A stretch of DNA of 52,587 nucleotides from Nitrososphaeraceae archaeon (GTDB taxonomy: Archaea; Thermoproteota; Nitrososphaeria; Nitrososphaerales; Nitrososphaeraceae). A program made the translations under genes and the position numbers. Shown piece after piece: positions 16,617-25,110 of the stretch. The notes below the pieces were generated by a model, which was not told where the DNA came from, ran no database searches, and worked only from the letters and a program-made list of their open reading frames with translations. Location of the stretch: NCBI GenBank assembly GCA_013114725.1, contig QCWD01000010.1, positions 1 through 52,587 of the forward strand, read 5' to 3'. Position 1 is the first letter of the stretch. Every line of letters begins with the position of its first letter.

Positions 16617-17665
16617 ATGAATGTAAGAAAGGAAAAACACGGTGCTGAAAAAAATGTGTATATCACAAGAATACTTCCGGGCCTGTCACTTGTTGAATAA
16701 TACTTCCGGGCCTGTCACTTGTTGAATTAAAAAAATATTTTAAGGTTATTATAAATAAGAGAAAAAAAATACTCGAAAGAAATGGATTATTAAAAAATGT
16801 AAAAGGAAAGTATGCTATTTTATGTACTTTAAATGACAAAATCGATAAAGAGGTAATAGAACATGCCGGAGATTCTTTAAAAATCATAAGCACCTACAGT
16901 ACAGGTTACGATCATATCGATATTAATGAAGCAACGCGGAGAGGAATATATGTGACTAATACTGGTGACATATTGACTGAAGCTACGGCGGATCTAACAT
17001 TTGGTTTGATCCTGTCTGTTGCAAGAAGAATCCCGGAGGCGCAAGATTATCTGGTAAACAGGAAATGGATAGAAGGATGGAGTCCGGACCTTTTCCTTGG
17101 GTCCAATGTTTATGGGACGACATTGGGAATTTTAGGATTGGGTAAAATAGGTTCATCTGTTGCAAGGAGAGCAAAAGGATTTCATATGAAAATTTTATAT
17201 CATAATAGAACCAGATTAGACGACAAAATAGAAAAAAAATCAGGAGTAGAATATGTTGGAATGGATGATCTATTTAATAAAAGCGATTTTTTGACGATAC
17301 ATACTAATTTGAATAAAGAAAGTGAAAATTTAGTTGATCTGAATTATTTTAAAAAGATGAAACCAACGTCATTTATAATTAATACATCAAGGGGTTCCAT
17401 AATAAATGAAGAAGACCTGATTTTTAGTTTAAAAAATAAGATAATAGCAGGAGCTGCACTTGATGTTTACGAAAATGAACCTTTATCAAAAAAAAATCAG
17501 TTAATAAGTATGAAAAATGTTGTTTTATTACCTCACATAGGAAGTGCTACAGTACAAACTCGCTCAAATATGACTGAAGTAGCAGTTAAAAACATCATAG
17601 ATATTGCTAATGGAAGAAAATCCAAATATATTGTAAACAAAGAGGTCAATTCAACTAAAAAATAA
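16617..17665 (+). pseudogene. D-isomer 2-hydroxyacid dehydrogenase frameshifted by a 29-bp tandem duplication
   Basis: Translation from the ATG at 16617 gives an N-terminal extension, NVYITRILPGLSLVE, then a stop (TAA at 16698) created where the second repeat copy begins. Reading from the second copy restores ILPGLSLVELKKYFKV and the whole remaining enzyme: STYSTGYDHID, GILGLGKIGSSVARR (NAD-binding), INTSRGSIINEEDL (catalytic Arg), DVYENEPL and LPHIGSAT (catalytic His). Removing one 29-bp copy yields an intact 339-residue protein, typical of glyoxylate/hydroxypyruvate reductases. The next start, GTG at 16952, would lose a third of the catalytic domain. Thus the gene is broken, switchable, or misassembled here. 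Confidence 0.8.
16670..16727 (+). repeat. Exact 29-bp tandem duplication
   Basis: Two identical, adjacent 29-base copies (16670-16698 and 16699-16727), each beginning AATACTTCCGGGCC. The length is not a multiple of three, so it shifts the frame of the dehydrogenase it lies in. The lack of any mismatch points to a recent event. Confidence 0.95.
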
Positions 17666-17737
17666 CTAAAGTAAATGAGAATTATTTCTAAAATATTTGC
17701 AATGATAATGTTTTTGAGAAATAGTCAAAAATCAATT

Positions 17738-18022
17738 TTATGGTTTATATCTATCAAGTTCAATTTCTATGTAGTCTTCTTCGGTTCCTTTTATGCAGTT
17801 GGTTCCAACAATCTTTACAGGTTGAATTACCAGAGAACCAGATGGAAATGATTTCTTTGTCTGCAACGATGTGATAATAATTTTCATTTCCTCCAAATGG
17901 TCATCGCAAACTGCAGAAATCATAAATTCGCCATCTGAATTTTTTAGTGATAAAACAAAAGACGGAGGCAGTGCACACCGTGTTTCCTTTGCATGAAAAG
18001 TGCAGTGATTTGGCAGAGGCAT
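17738..18022 (-). CDS. Protein of unknown function, 94 residues
   Basis: MPLPNHCTFHAKETRCALPP at the N-terminus has paired Cys/His residues, followed by SFVLSLKNSDGEFMISAVCDDHLEEM. The CxxH...C...CDDH pattern could bind one zinc, as in small treble-clef-like domains. The C-terminal half is beta-rich and acidic (EEDYIEIELDRYKP). No family recognised. Codon use and a clean ATG support a real gene. Confidence 0.65.
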   Translation of the reverse strand: MPLPNHCTFHAKETRCALPPSFVLSLKNSDGEFMISAVCDDHLEEMKIIITSLQTKKSFPSGSLVIQPVKIVGTNCIKGTEEDYIEIELDRYKP

Positions 18023-18130
18023 GATTTTTTTTTGATAATTAATAAATTAAATCTACCGAAAAAACACTAAAAAATTCAGTATCAAAAATGTTGATGAAAT
18101 TTATAAGACGGTAAATGGTATTTTAAATAA

Positions 18131-18301
18131 ATGGGTAGTAGAAAGCGACGAACAGTTAAACCACAAAGAAAGACCAAAACGGTGGAAGGAAAATGTCCAA
18201 AATGTATTACAATAGTTAGATTCAATGTTTCAGGTCCTGTTGGTGATGAAATTTACGAATGTAAAGGTTGTCTTACCAAATACCATGTAGATGAACTTTA
18301 A
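18131..18301 (+). CDS. Zn-ribbon protein with basic N-terminus (Elf1-like)
   Basis: 56 residues: a basic start MGSRKRRTVKPQRKTKTVEG, then KCPKC and YECKGC CxxC pairs separated by 22 residues, then a short C-terminus. The basic MGxRKRR lead plus zinc ribbon is the design of transcription elongation factor Elf1, but the protein is shorter and lacks the Elf1 C-terminal region. It could equally be a ribosome-associated ribbon. Too short for most gene callers. Confidence 0.65.
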   Translation: MGSRKRRTVKPQRKTKTVEGKCPKCITIVRFNVSGPVGDEIYECKGCLTKYHVDEL

Positions 18302-18372
18302 AATCTTTTTAATAATAAATTTAAAAAACAGGGATTAAGTTTTATAGTTGTAAGAAGATAGAAAATGCAGTA

Positions 18373-18639
18373 ATGGGAGAAAACAAGATAGAATATACAG
18401 GAAATGTGTATTTATACAGTAGTGGAATGCCCCAAGAATTGATTAGTAGTTCTGTAGAAAAACTTGAAGAATATAATGTTAATAAAAATGACATCATTGT
18501 AATAGAAAATCCAGAAGGAGTTCCAGAAGGCTCTATAATGATAACAGTTTGGCCTCATTATCTATCAGTTGCAAAGGTTAAAAAAGTTAGAGATGGGTCT
18601 ATTTACGCACCACAGCTTTTCAATATTGATCTGGCATAA
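18373..18639 (+). CDS. Conserved small protein of unknown function, 88 residues
   Basis: MGENKIEYTGNVYLYSSGMPQ leads to a mixed alpha/beta protein with KNDIIVIENPEGVPEGSIMI and a C-terminal KVRDGSIYAPQLFNIDLA. No signal, no membrane helix, no metal motif. It follows the Elf1-like gene by 71 bases on the same strand and precedes two mini zinc proteins. It looks like a compact regulatory or ligand-binding domain, but no family is recognised. Confidence 0.65.
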   Translation: MGENKIEYTGNVYLYSSGMPQELISSSVEKLEEYNVNKNDIIVIENPEGVPEGSIMITVWPHYLSVAKVKKVRDGSIYAPQLFNIDLA

Positions 18640-18670
18640 ATGAAAAAGATCTAAAATAAATGGTAATCCA

Positions 18671-18829
18671 ATGGTGTTTTTAACTTTTTTTTGTAAAAAA
18701 GAAAGACATGATGATTGTCCTGGAACACATCCTGTTGGAGATAGATGCGGTCCAGACCATGATTGTTCTTTTGATGTAAAGATAATAAAGTGTGAATGTA
18801 TGTGTCATAACCAAAAAATAGAAAAATAG
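18671..18829 (+). CDS. Cys/His-rich mini protein, 52 residues
   Basis: From ATG 18671: MVFLTFFCKKERHDDCPGTH, then GDRCGPDHDCSF, then KCECMCHNQKIEK. Seven Cys and several His in 52 residues imply one or two metal sites. No hydrophobic segment long enough for export. No family recognised. It sits in a run of four small genes on the plus strand (18131-19007). Confidence 0.55.
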   Translation: MVFLTFFCKKERHDDCPGTHPVGDRCGPDHDCSFDVKIIKCECMCHNQKIEK

Positions 18830-18875
18830 TGACAATAAATAATTAAATAAACGATTTCATAATAATTTTATAAAT

Positions 18876-19007
18876 ATGTCTGGAAAAAAATGTTCATTTT
18901 GCGAACAAACAATAATGGAAAATGAAAGTTTGTGTAAAAAATGTATGGATACTTTTAAGATAAAAACATATGATATGGGTAATGATGGGTGTGGATGCGA
19001 TACATAA
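18876..19007 (+). CDS. Mini Zn-ribbon protein, 43 residues
   Basis: MSGKKCSFCEQTIMENESLC then KKCMDTF gives two CxxC knuckles 11 residues apart, a complete zinc ribbon. A C-terminal GCGCDT adds two more cysteines. ATG at 18876, stop at 19005-19007. Function unknown. It is 46 bases downstream of the Cys/His-rich protein. Confidence 0.55.
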   Translation: MSGKKCSFCEQTIMENESLCKKCMDTFKIKTYDMGNDGCGCDT

Positions 19008-19251
19008 TATTGTTTCCAATATGATTTACATGAAGAAAGTAATAAAAAATATGTGACAGTATAGTTTAACAAAATTTTAAAAGAATTACTTGAAACTTTT
19101 TTTTGATGCGGTTGCCAAAGAATACCAATATCAATTAATCTAAAAATAAAAAATTTACAGTAATAATTACAGAAAAAAAACATGAAAAGTTTACTGATAA
19201 ATTCACCATAATTGTTATTAATATTATGTAGAAATATTATGTGAAATAATA

Positions 19252-19695
19252 TTGAATAAAGAAATGATCATTTTGTCTACAATAATCTTAGTTTCCATTG
19301 TAGCAATACCATCAATAGCAGCAAACTCCTTTGCAGACAAAGATATAGAAAACGAGATCCATTTTGAATGCAACTACGAAGGTAGTGGAAATGGAGATAA
19401 TATCCCGGCTTTTGCCGAACAAACAAATAGTAACCTACCTTTGACAGGTGCAGGTGGTCCCGGTGCCTCATCTGGACCCGGTGGTGCAGGTACTTCTGGT
19501 GGGACCACAGCAAATACAGGAAACACCGGAGACAATAACGGAGCTAGTACAGCTACAGGAGGAAATGGAGGTTCAGGAGGCAGTGGAGGTTCAAGTAGCA
19601 TCGGAGATAATAATTCGGAACAAGCAGAAGCAAATGTTGATGAGAGAAATCCATGTATCCTTGAATCAAACATCATCAGTATTGATGAAGATTAA
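19252..19695 (+). CDS. Secreted Gly/Ser/Thr-rich protein
   Basis: 147 residues from TTG 19252, or 143 from ATG 19264. A clean signal peptide (MIILSTIILVSIVAIPSIAA, cleavage after NSFA likely) precedes a Cys-containing segment, then about 60 residues of Gly/Ala/Ser/Thr/Asn low complexity (GGNGGSGGSGGSSS). An acidic tail has a second Cys (NPCILES). The two cysteines could form a disulphide closing the loop. It is probably an extracellular matrix or surface protein. A hairpin plus T-run terminator follows. Confidence 0.7.
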   Translation: MNKEMIILSTIILVSIVAIPSIAANSFADKDIENEIHFECNYEGSGNGDNIPAFAEQTNSNLPLTGAGGPGASSGPGGAGTSGGTTANTGNTGDNNGASTATGGNGGSGGSGGSSSIGDNNSEQAEANVDERNPCILESNIISIDED

Positions 19696-19717
19696 AAAGA
19701 ATCCGTAGAAAATAATC

Positions 19718-19745
19718 AGGAAGTGTATACTTTCCTATTTTTTTT
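19718..19745 (+). terminator. Hairpin followed by T8
   Basis: AGGAAGT (19718-19724), loop GTAT, then ACTTTCCT gives seven pairs with one bulged T, followed by A and eight T. It lies 23 bases after the stop of the Gly-rich secreted protein. Confidence 0.55.
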
Positions 19746-19947
19746 AGTTATTGCATATTATCTGTTGATGATAAACGTATATATCAGTAGTCATATTATA
19801 ATACATGCTTTGAGACTATTATAATAAAGATAATAAAGAGAATCCTGATAATATTTTATTTTTATACGATATCCAAATTAAATTCGCATAACCTAAGTAA
19901 ATCTAACTTTTATGAATAAGACACAGATTTTGTAAATAAAGTGTGGG

Positions 19948-20044
19948 CTAATTTTTTTTGAAAGGATAGATGCAAATCTGGTGGTTCTACTTGATTAACT
20001 ATCATATTATCAACTAATTTTTTTTGAAAGGATAGATGCAAATC
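19948..20044 (+). repeat. Two exact 31-bp direct repeats, 66 bp apart
   Basis: Copies at 19948-19978 and 20014-20044 share an A-T8 tract followed by GAAAGGATAGATGCAAATC. They lie in the 485-base gene-free stretch 19696-20180 between the secreted protein and the end of uvrC. Apart from the terminator I see nothing else there. Not a CRISPR: only two copies, with a single 35-base spacer. Confidence 0.85.
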
Positions 20045-20180
20045 CTTCTATAACCTTTGATCACTCTAGTAGTGTTCATTGCATCAAGTAAGAGATAATA
20101 ACTTATCATTTAGATAATTGTATTTAAAATAATTCTATCAAATTGTCAATAAAATAAAAAAATGCCAATAATGTTGTAGT

Positions 20181-21977
20181 TTACGTTGTATCGATTTTTC
20201 TCAATTTTATATTGTACGCCAGTCCAAATCTATGAGCTTCATCTCTTATGTGCTGAAGTATTTTCAATCCAGAATTATTCCTTGGCAAAATCAGGCCTTC
20301 CTCAATGTCAATCATAAATAGTTCTTCATTTTCTTTGGCCAGTCCAATTGCAGGTATCTTTAAACCTAACCTTTTCAATGCATCATTTGCAGAACTTAGT
20401 TGTCCTTTTCCTCCATCTACAACAATTAAATTTGGAAGTGTGTCTAAAATATCAGGACTAACATCATTAGACTGTTGTAAGTAGTTATTTTTTGTGATTT
20501 CTACTTCATTTTGCATGCGATGGTACCGTCTGTAAACAATCTCGTTTATCATTGCAAAATCATCCTGCTTTTTAATAATCGATTTTATTTTGAATCTGCG
20601 ATATCCTTTTTTATATGGTTTTCCGTTGTAAAATCTTGTACATGCCCCTACAGCAAAAGTAGTTCCATAATTTGATATATCAAAACAGTCAATTATTAAT
20701 GGGATATCTCTCAAATTTAGATTGTTTTTTAGTTCTAGTAGACCTGGTTCGTACTTGTTTTCAAAGTAGATTTGTAAATTACGTTCCAAAAGATTGATTA
20801 AATCAGTTTTTTCAATATCTTTAAAATTTTTATCAACAGTTTTAATAATAACCTTATGTTTACAAATTCTTTCCAGTGACTTTTCAAGTATTTCCATAGA
20901 TTCAGGATCCTCGTTGGTATAGATTGTATTTGGAATTTTACTATTGTCAACACTACTATAATAGTGAAATAAAAAGGAAGCAAAGTTGTTGTCCCCTATC
21001 AATTCAAATTCGAATTTTTTTCCATCACTTATTACCCCATGTGTTCTATTTAAAATCATGACATAAGCAAGACCGTTAACATAATCTTTTTTAATTCCTA
21101 CATAATCTTCATGATTCTTTCGTATTTTGTCCATCTTTTGGTCTGTTATTAGATTTTCAAATCGTTCTATCGTTTCTCTAATGTCTATTGCCTGTTCGTA
21201 TTTCTGCTCATCAGATACTTTTTTCATATCTGAGTATAACTTTGAAATAAAATCCTGTACGCTGTTGTTTCTTCCCTCAAGTATTGATTTTAACAAGGAT
21301 ATGTTTTGACCATATCTTTCTTCGCTGACATTTTTAATACATGGTCCTTCGCAGTTTCCTATATGATATTCCAGACATGTTTTTTTAGGAAGACTGTTAC
21401 AAATTCGTATTTTAAAGAGTTTTCTGAGAAATCCGATAGTTAGATATTTTGAGCTTCCCTTTACAAAAGGACCGTAAACGTCACCATAAGGATTGGAAAA
21501 ATCCCCTTGCCTGTTTCGTCTTGCAACTAAAAGTCTTGGGAATTTTTCGTGTGTTATCTTCAGATATGTGTATCTTTGCTGGTCCTTTAGTTCTATGTTG
21601 TATAATGGTTTGTATTTTTTGATAAGATTTGATTCCAGCAAAAAAGCTTCAATCTCGTTATCCGTAACTATAAATTCGATGTTTTTTACTTTTTCAACTA
21701 ACTTTGCTGTCTTCCAGTCATGTTTTCTAGTATTTAAAAAATAACTTTCGACTCTTTTTTTCAGATTCTTGGCCTTGCCTATGTATATTATATGTCCGTT
21801 TATATTTTTCATAATATAGATTCCAGGTGACTTTGGAATGGTAGGTCTGGTTATAGAAAAATCAAATTTTGGAGTGGGGTCTTTTGGAGTTTTTTCAAAA
21901 GAATTTGTATTACCATCTATTTCAGTATCGTTTATTTTTTCTTTGATAAACGGTTTACCGTGAGGACTTAAAGTCAT
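20181..21977 (-). CDS. uvrC: Excinuclease ABC subunit C (lacks C-terminal HhH domain)
   Basis: 598 residues. A ~48-residue unconserved N-terminus precedes the GIY-YIG nuclease (PGIYIMKNINGHIIYIGKAK), which makes the 3' incision. Then come the UVR motif (YEQAIDIRETIERFENL) and the RNase-H-like 5' nuclease with DCFDISNYG, VVDGGKGQLSSA and RDEAHRFGLAYN, acids intact. Bacterial UvrC continues about 50-60 residues into a helix-hairpin-helix pair; here the protein stops eleven residues after the HRFG motif. No HhH frame is found beyond the stop. One base separates it from the uvrA stop, so translation is coupled. Confidence 0.92.
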   Translation of the reverse strand: MTLSPHGKPFIKEKINDTEIDGNTNSFEKTPKDPTPKFDFSITRPTIPKSPGIYIMKNINGHIIYIGKAKNLKKRVESYFLNTRKHDWKTAKLVEKVKNIEFIVTDNEIEAFLLESNLIKKYKPLYNIELKDQQRYTYLKITHEKFPRLLVARRNRQGDFSNPYGDVYGPFVKGSSKYLTIGFLRKLFKIRICNSLPKKTCLEYHIGNCEGPCIKNVSEERYGQNISLLKSILEGRNNSVQDFISKLYSDMKKVSDEQKYEQAIDIRETIERFENLITDQKMDKIRKNHEDYVGIKKDYVNGLAYVMILNRTHGVISDGKKFEFELIGDNNFASFLFHYYSSVDNSKIPNTIYTNEDPESMEILEKSLERICKHKVIIKTVDKNFKDIEKTDLINLLERNLQIYFENKYEPGLLELKNNLNLRDIPLIIDCFDISNYGTTFAVGACTRFYNGKPYKKGYRRFKIKSIIKKQDDFAMINEIVYRRYHRMQNEVEITKNNYLQQSNDVSPDILDTLPNLIVVDGGKGQLSSANDALKRLGLKIPAIGLAKENEELFMIDIEEGLILPRNNSGLKILQHIRDEAHRFGLAYNIKLRKIDTT

Positions 21978-21978
21978 T

Positions 21979-24900
21979 TTATCTTTTATAATTTATTTTT
22001 AAAACTGCCTCTTGATATTTTTGCATTTTGTCTTTAAGGTATCTGGCAGTATAGCTGCTGGTTCTTTCCATCGTCTCAACAATATCTTCAGGACTGCCAC
22101 ATGTAACTACTTGGCCTCCGTCATTTCCTCCCTCAGGACCAAGATCAATTATCCAATCTGCGCTTGTAATGACATCTAGATTATGTTCTATAATTACAAC
22201 AGTATTCCCAAGATTTACCAGTCTTTTTAAAACATTTAACAGTTTTCTGACATCGTCAAAATGCAATCCAGTTGTTGGTTCATCTAATATGTAGACAGTC
22301 TTTCCTGTATCTTTTTTTGATAGCTCAGTTGCAAGTTTTATTCTCTGTGCCTCGCCACCTGAAAATGTAGTTGCCGGCTGTCCAAGTTTGATATATCCAA
22401 GCCCCACATCGTTTAATGTTTCCAGTTTTTTTTCAATTGATGGAATGTTTTTGAAAAATAATAATGCCTCTTCAACGGACATCTCCAGAATTTCCGATAT
22501 AGTCTTGTTTTTGTATTTTATTTTAAGAGTTTCAGAATTATATCTTCTTCCTTTACATTCATCACAGGTAACGTATACATCTGGTAAAAATTGCATCTCT
22601 ATTTTTATCAAGCCGCATCCCTCGCATGACTCACACCTTCCTCCAGTTACATTAAATGAAAACCGTCCAGGAGCATAGCCCTGTTCTTTGGACAGCAGTG
22701 TTTTGGAAAATAGCTCCCTTATGGGGGTAAATGCGTTTACATAGGTTGCGGCATTGGAACGAGGTGTTCTTCCAATGGGAGACTGGTCTATTCCAATTAC
22801 TTTGTCAATCAGGTTAACACCGGCAATTTTTGTGTGACTTCCCGGTTTCTCATTTGAGCCAAAATGACTGGCAAGGCCTTTGAACAATATCTCATTTACT
22901 AGTGTAGATTTTCCAGACCCAGAAACGCCTGTTACCACAATCATAACACCGACTGGAAATTTTACATCGATTGATTTTAGGTTGTTTTCCCGGGCACCGT
23001 AAACGGTCAGCCAGTGAGTAGGAATCTTCCGGAAATGCTTGTTAAATTTATACGGATTCTGATTTTTTTCATCCTCTTTAAAATCGAGTCTGTCACCGGG
23101 AAAATGGACATATTTTTCTCCCTTTAGATACTGTCCTGTTAAAGAATTTTTATTTTCAATTATGTTCTCAAAAGTGCCCTGTCCGACGACCTCGCCTCCA
23201 TGAATTCCTGCACCTGGACCAATATCGATAATCCAATCAGAACTTTTGATAACATCTTCGTCATGTTCTACAATTATCAGGGTATTTCCAAGGTTGCGCA
23301 GACGCTTTAATGTTGAAATTAGTCTGGAATTGTCGCGCTGATGCAGACCAATTGTGGGTTCATCAAGGACGTACAGTACTCCTGTAAGGTTGGAACCTAT
23401 CTGTGTTGCCAGCCTTATCCTTTGTGATTCTCCTCCAGAAAGAGTCCCTGTGGTTCGGTTTAGTGAAAGATAGTTTAGTCCTACATCATTTAAAAATTCC
23501 AATCTTGAGGTTATCTCCTTTAGAACATTTTTTGCTATCAATTTTTCAGTTTCAGACAGTTCCAATTTAGCAAAAAAATTGAAACATTCGGATATGGACA
23601 GGTCACATATGTCAATTATTGACCGTCCATTAATTTTGACGGCCAGTGCCTTCTCATTTAATCTCCTGCCTGCACAGGTATCACACCGTCTCTCTCTCAT
23701 AAACTGCGAAAGCGATTGCCTCTTGGAATCAGATGTGGTTTCTCTGAATAGCCTATCAAGATTTGGAATTACTCCTTCAAAAGAGCCTACATATTCCCAT
23801 CTGCTGTCGGTATATTTGGATTCATACTTGTAATGGATATTTTCATTTGTACCGTAAAGTATTACATTTATCTGCTCTGGTGTAAAATCAGATATGGGTG
23901 TATTGAGGTTAAACCCATAAATTTTTCCTACATCTTTTAGCATTGATTTTCTAAATGTTGCAAAATGTCCAGACCATGGTTTTATTGCCCCATCTAAAAT
24001 GCTCTTTGACCTATCAGGAATGATAAGTTCGGAGTCAAATTCGATTCTAATTCCAAGTCCATTACATTCCTTACAGGCACCAAAAGGAGAGTTAAATGAA
24101 AACGACCGTGGCTCAAGTTCACCCAGACTGATATTGCATACAACACACGCATTTTTTTGGGAATACAATGATTCTTTTTTTCCAGTTATTGTATTTATCA
24201 CACCATTACCAAGCTTCAATGCATCCTGTACGGAATGAAAGATTCTACTTCTCGCATCGTGAGATATTTCTAAATTTCCGTCGTTCTGTCTTTCAAGGTG
24301 TATTCTATCTACTACCACCTCTATGGTATGTTTTTTTTGTTTGTCAAGTTTTGGAAATTCATTGTCGTTATTTTCTTTATAATCTTCAAGGTTGATTATT
24401 TCTCCGTCAAGTCTTATTCTCTGGTTTCCCTCTCTAATTAGATCTTCAAATAATTTTTCATAGGTTCCCTTTTTTGATGAAATAATCGGCGCCAGAATTA
24501 TTAATATGTTATCATCATTCGTATCATTTTGTTGGCTTGTCAGGGATTGTATGATGGAGTCGGTTATAGAATCAGAAGACTGGTTTGAGATCCTTCTATC
24601 ACATTTGGGACAGTGTGGTATCCCTATTCGTGCAAACAATAAACGGAGGTAATCATATATCTCAGTTACAGTTCCCACAGTAGACCGTGGATTGTTACTT
24701 GTTGTTTTTTGCTGTATGGAAATTGCAGGTGAAAGTCCGTCGATAGAATCAACATCGGGTTTATCCATCATTTCTAAGAATTGCCGTGCATATGCAGATA
24801 GCGATTCAACATATCTTCGCTGGCCTTCTGCGTATATCGTGTCAAATGCCAGGGTAGATTTTCCAGAACCAGAAAGTCCTGTCACAACTACTATTTTATT

Positions 24901-25059
24901 TTTTGGAATCTCCACATTGATATTTTTTAGATTATGCTGTCTGGCACCTTTAATTATAATGGCATTTTGAAAATGATTTAAATTTGAAACATTTCTGTTT
25001 CTGCTAAATTCATTTACATTATCATTATTTTCATCATCAACGTTAATCTCTTGTCTCAT
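21979..25059 (-). CDS. uvrA: Excinuclease ABC subunit A
   Basis: 1026 residues, longer than the bacterial norm by an Asn/Asp-rich N-terminus of about 30. It carries two ABC ATPase modules: Walker [12 protein letters not shown] and [14 protein letters not shown] signatures [12 protein letters not shown] and [12 protein letters not shown], and Walker [13 protein letters not shown] and [11 protein letters not shown]. Zinc sites include CPKCDRR, CVVC...CKEC and CESC...CDEC. It is the damage sensor that loads UvrB. Gene order on the minus strand is uvrB-uvrA-uvrC. It is a bacterial-type system in an archaeon, known from mesophilic archaea and generally explained by transfer. Confidence 0.96.
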   Translation of the reverse strand: MRQEINVDDENNDNVNEFSRNRNVSNLNHFQNAIIIKGARQHNLKNINVEIPKNKIVVVTGLSGSGKSTLAFDTIYAEGQRRYVESLSAYARQFLEMMDKPDVDSIDGLSPAISIQQKTTSNNPRSTVGTVTEIYDYLRLLFARIGIPHCPKCDRRISNQSSDSITDSIIQSLTSQQNDTNDDNILIILAPIISSKKGTYEKLFEDLIREGNQRIRLDGEIINLEDYKENNDNEFPKLDKQKKHTIEVVVDRIHLERQNDGNLEISHDARSRIFHSVQDALKLGNGVINTITGKKESLYSQKNACVVCNISLGELEPRSFSFNSPFGACKECNGLGIRIEFDSELIIPDRSKSILDGAIKPWSGHFATFRKSMLKDVGKIYGFNLNTPISDFTPEQINVILYGTNENIHYKYESKYTDSRWEYVGSFEGVIPNLDRLFRETTSDSKRQSLSQFMRERRCDTCAGRRLNEKALAVKINGRSIIDICDLSISECFNFFAKLELSETEKLIAKNVLKEITSRLEFLNDVGLNYLSLNRTTGTLSGGESQRIRLATQIGSNLTGVLYVLDEPTIGLHQRDNSRLISTLKRLRNLGNTLIIVEHDEDVIKSSDWIIDIGPGAGIHGGEVVGQGTFENIIENKNSLTGQYLKGEKYVHFPGDRLDFKEDEKNQNPYKFNKHFRKIPTHWLTVYGARENNLKSIDVKFPVGVMIVVTGVSGSGKSTLVNEILFKGLASHFGSNEKPGSHTKIAGVNLIDKVIGIDQSPIGRTPRSNAATYVNAFTPIRELFSKTLLSKEQGYAPGRFSFNVTGGRCESCEGCGLIKIEMQFLPDVYVTCDECKGRRYNSETLKIKYKNKTISEILEMSVEEALLFFKNIPSIEKKLETLNDVGLGYIKLGQPATTFSGGEAQRIKLATELSKKDTGKTVYILDEPTTGLHFDDVRKLLNVLKRLVNLGNTVVIIEHNLDVITSADWIIDLGPEGGNDGGQVVTCGSPEDIVETMERTSSYTARYLKDKMQKYQEAVLKINYKR

Positions 25060-25110
25060 ATCAGTAAACCAATATTCCGTTTGTAATAAGGTAAATGTAT
25101 CCTATAATCC

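Noticed and set aside
18857-19183. 108-residue minus-strand frame
   Set aside because: It is antisense to the mini Zn-ribbon gene at 18876-19007 and has random composition.
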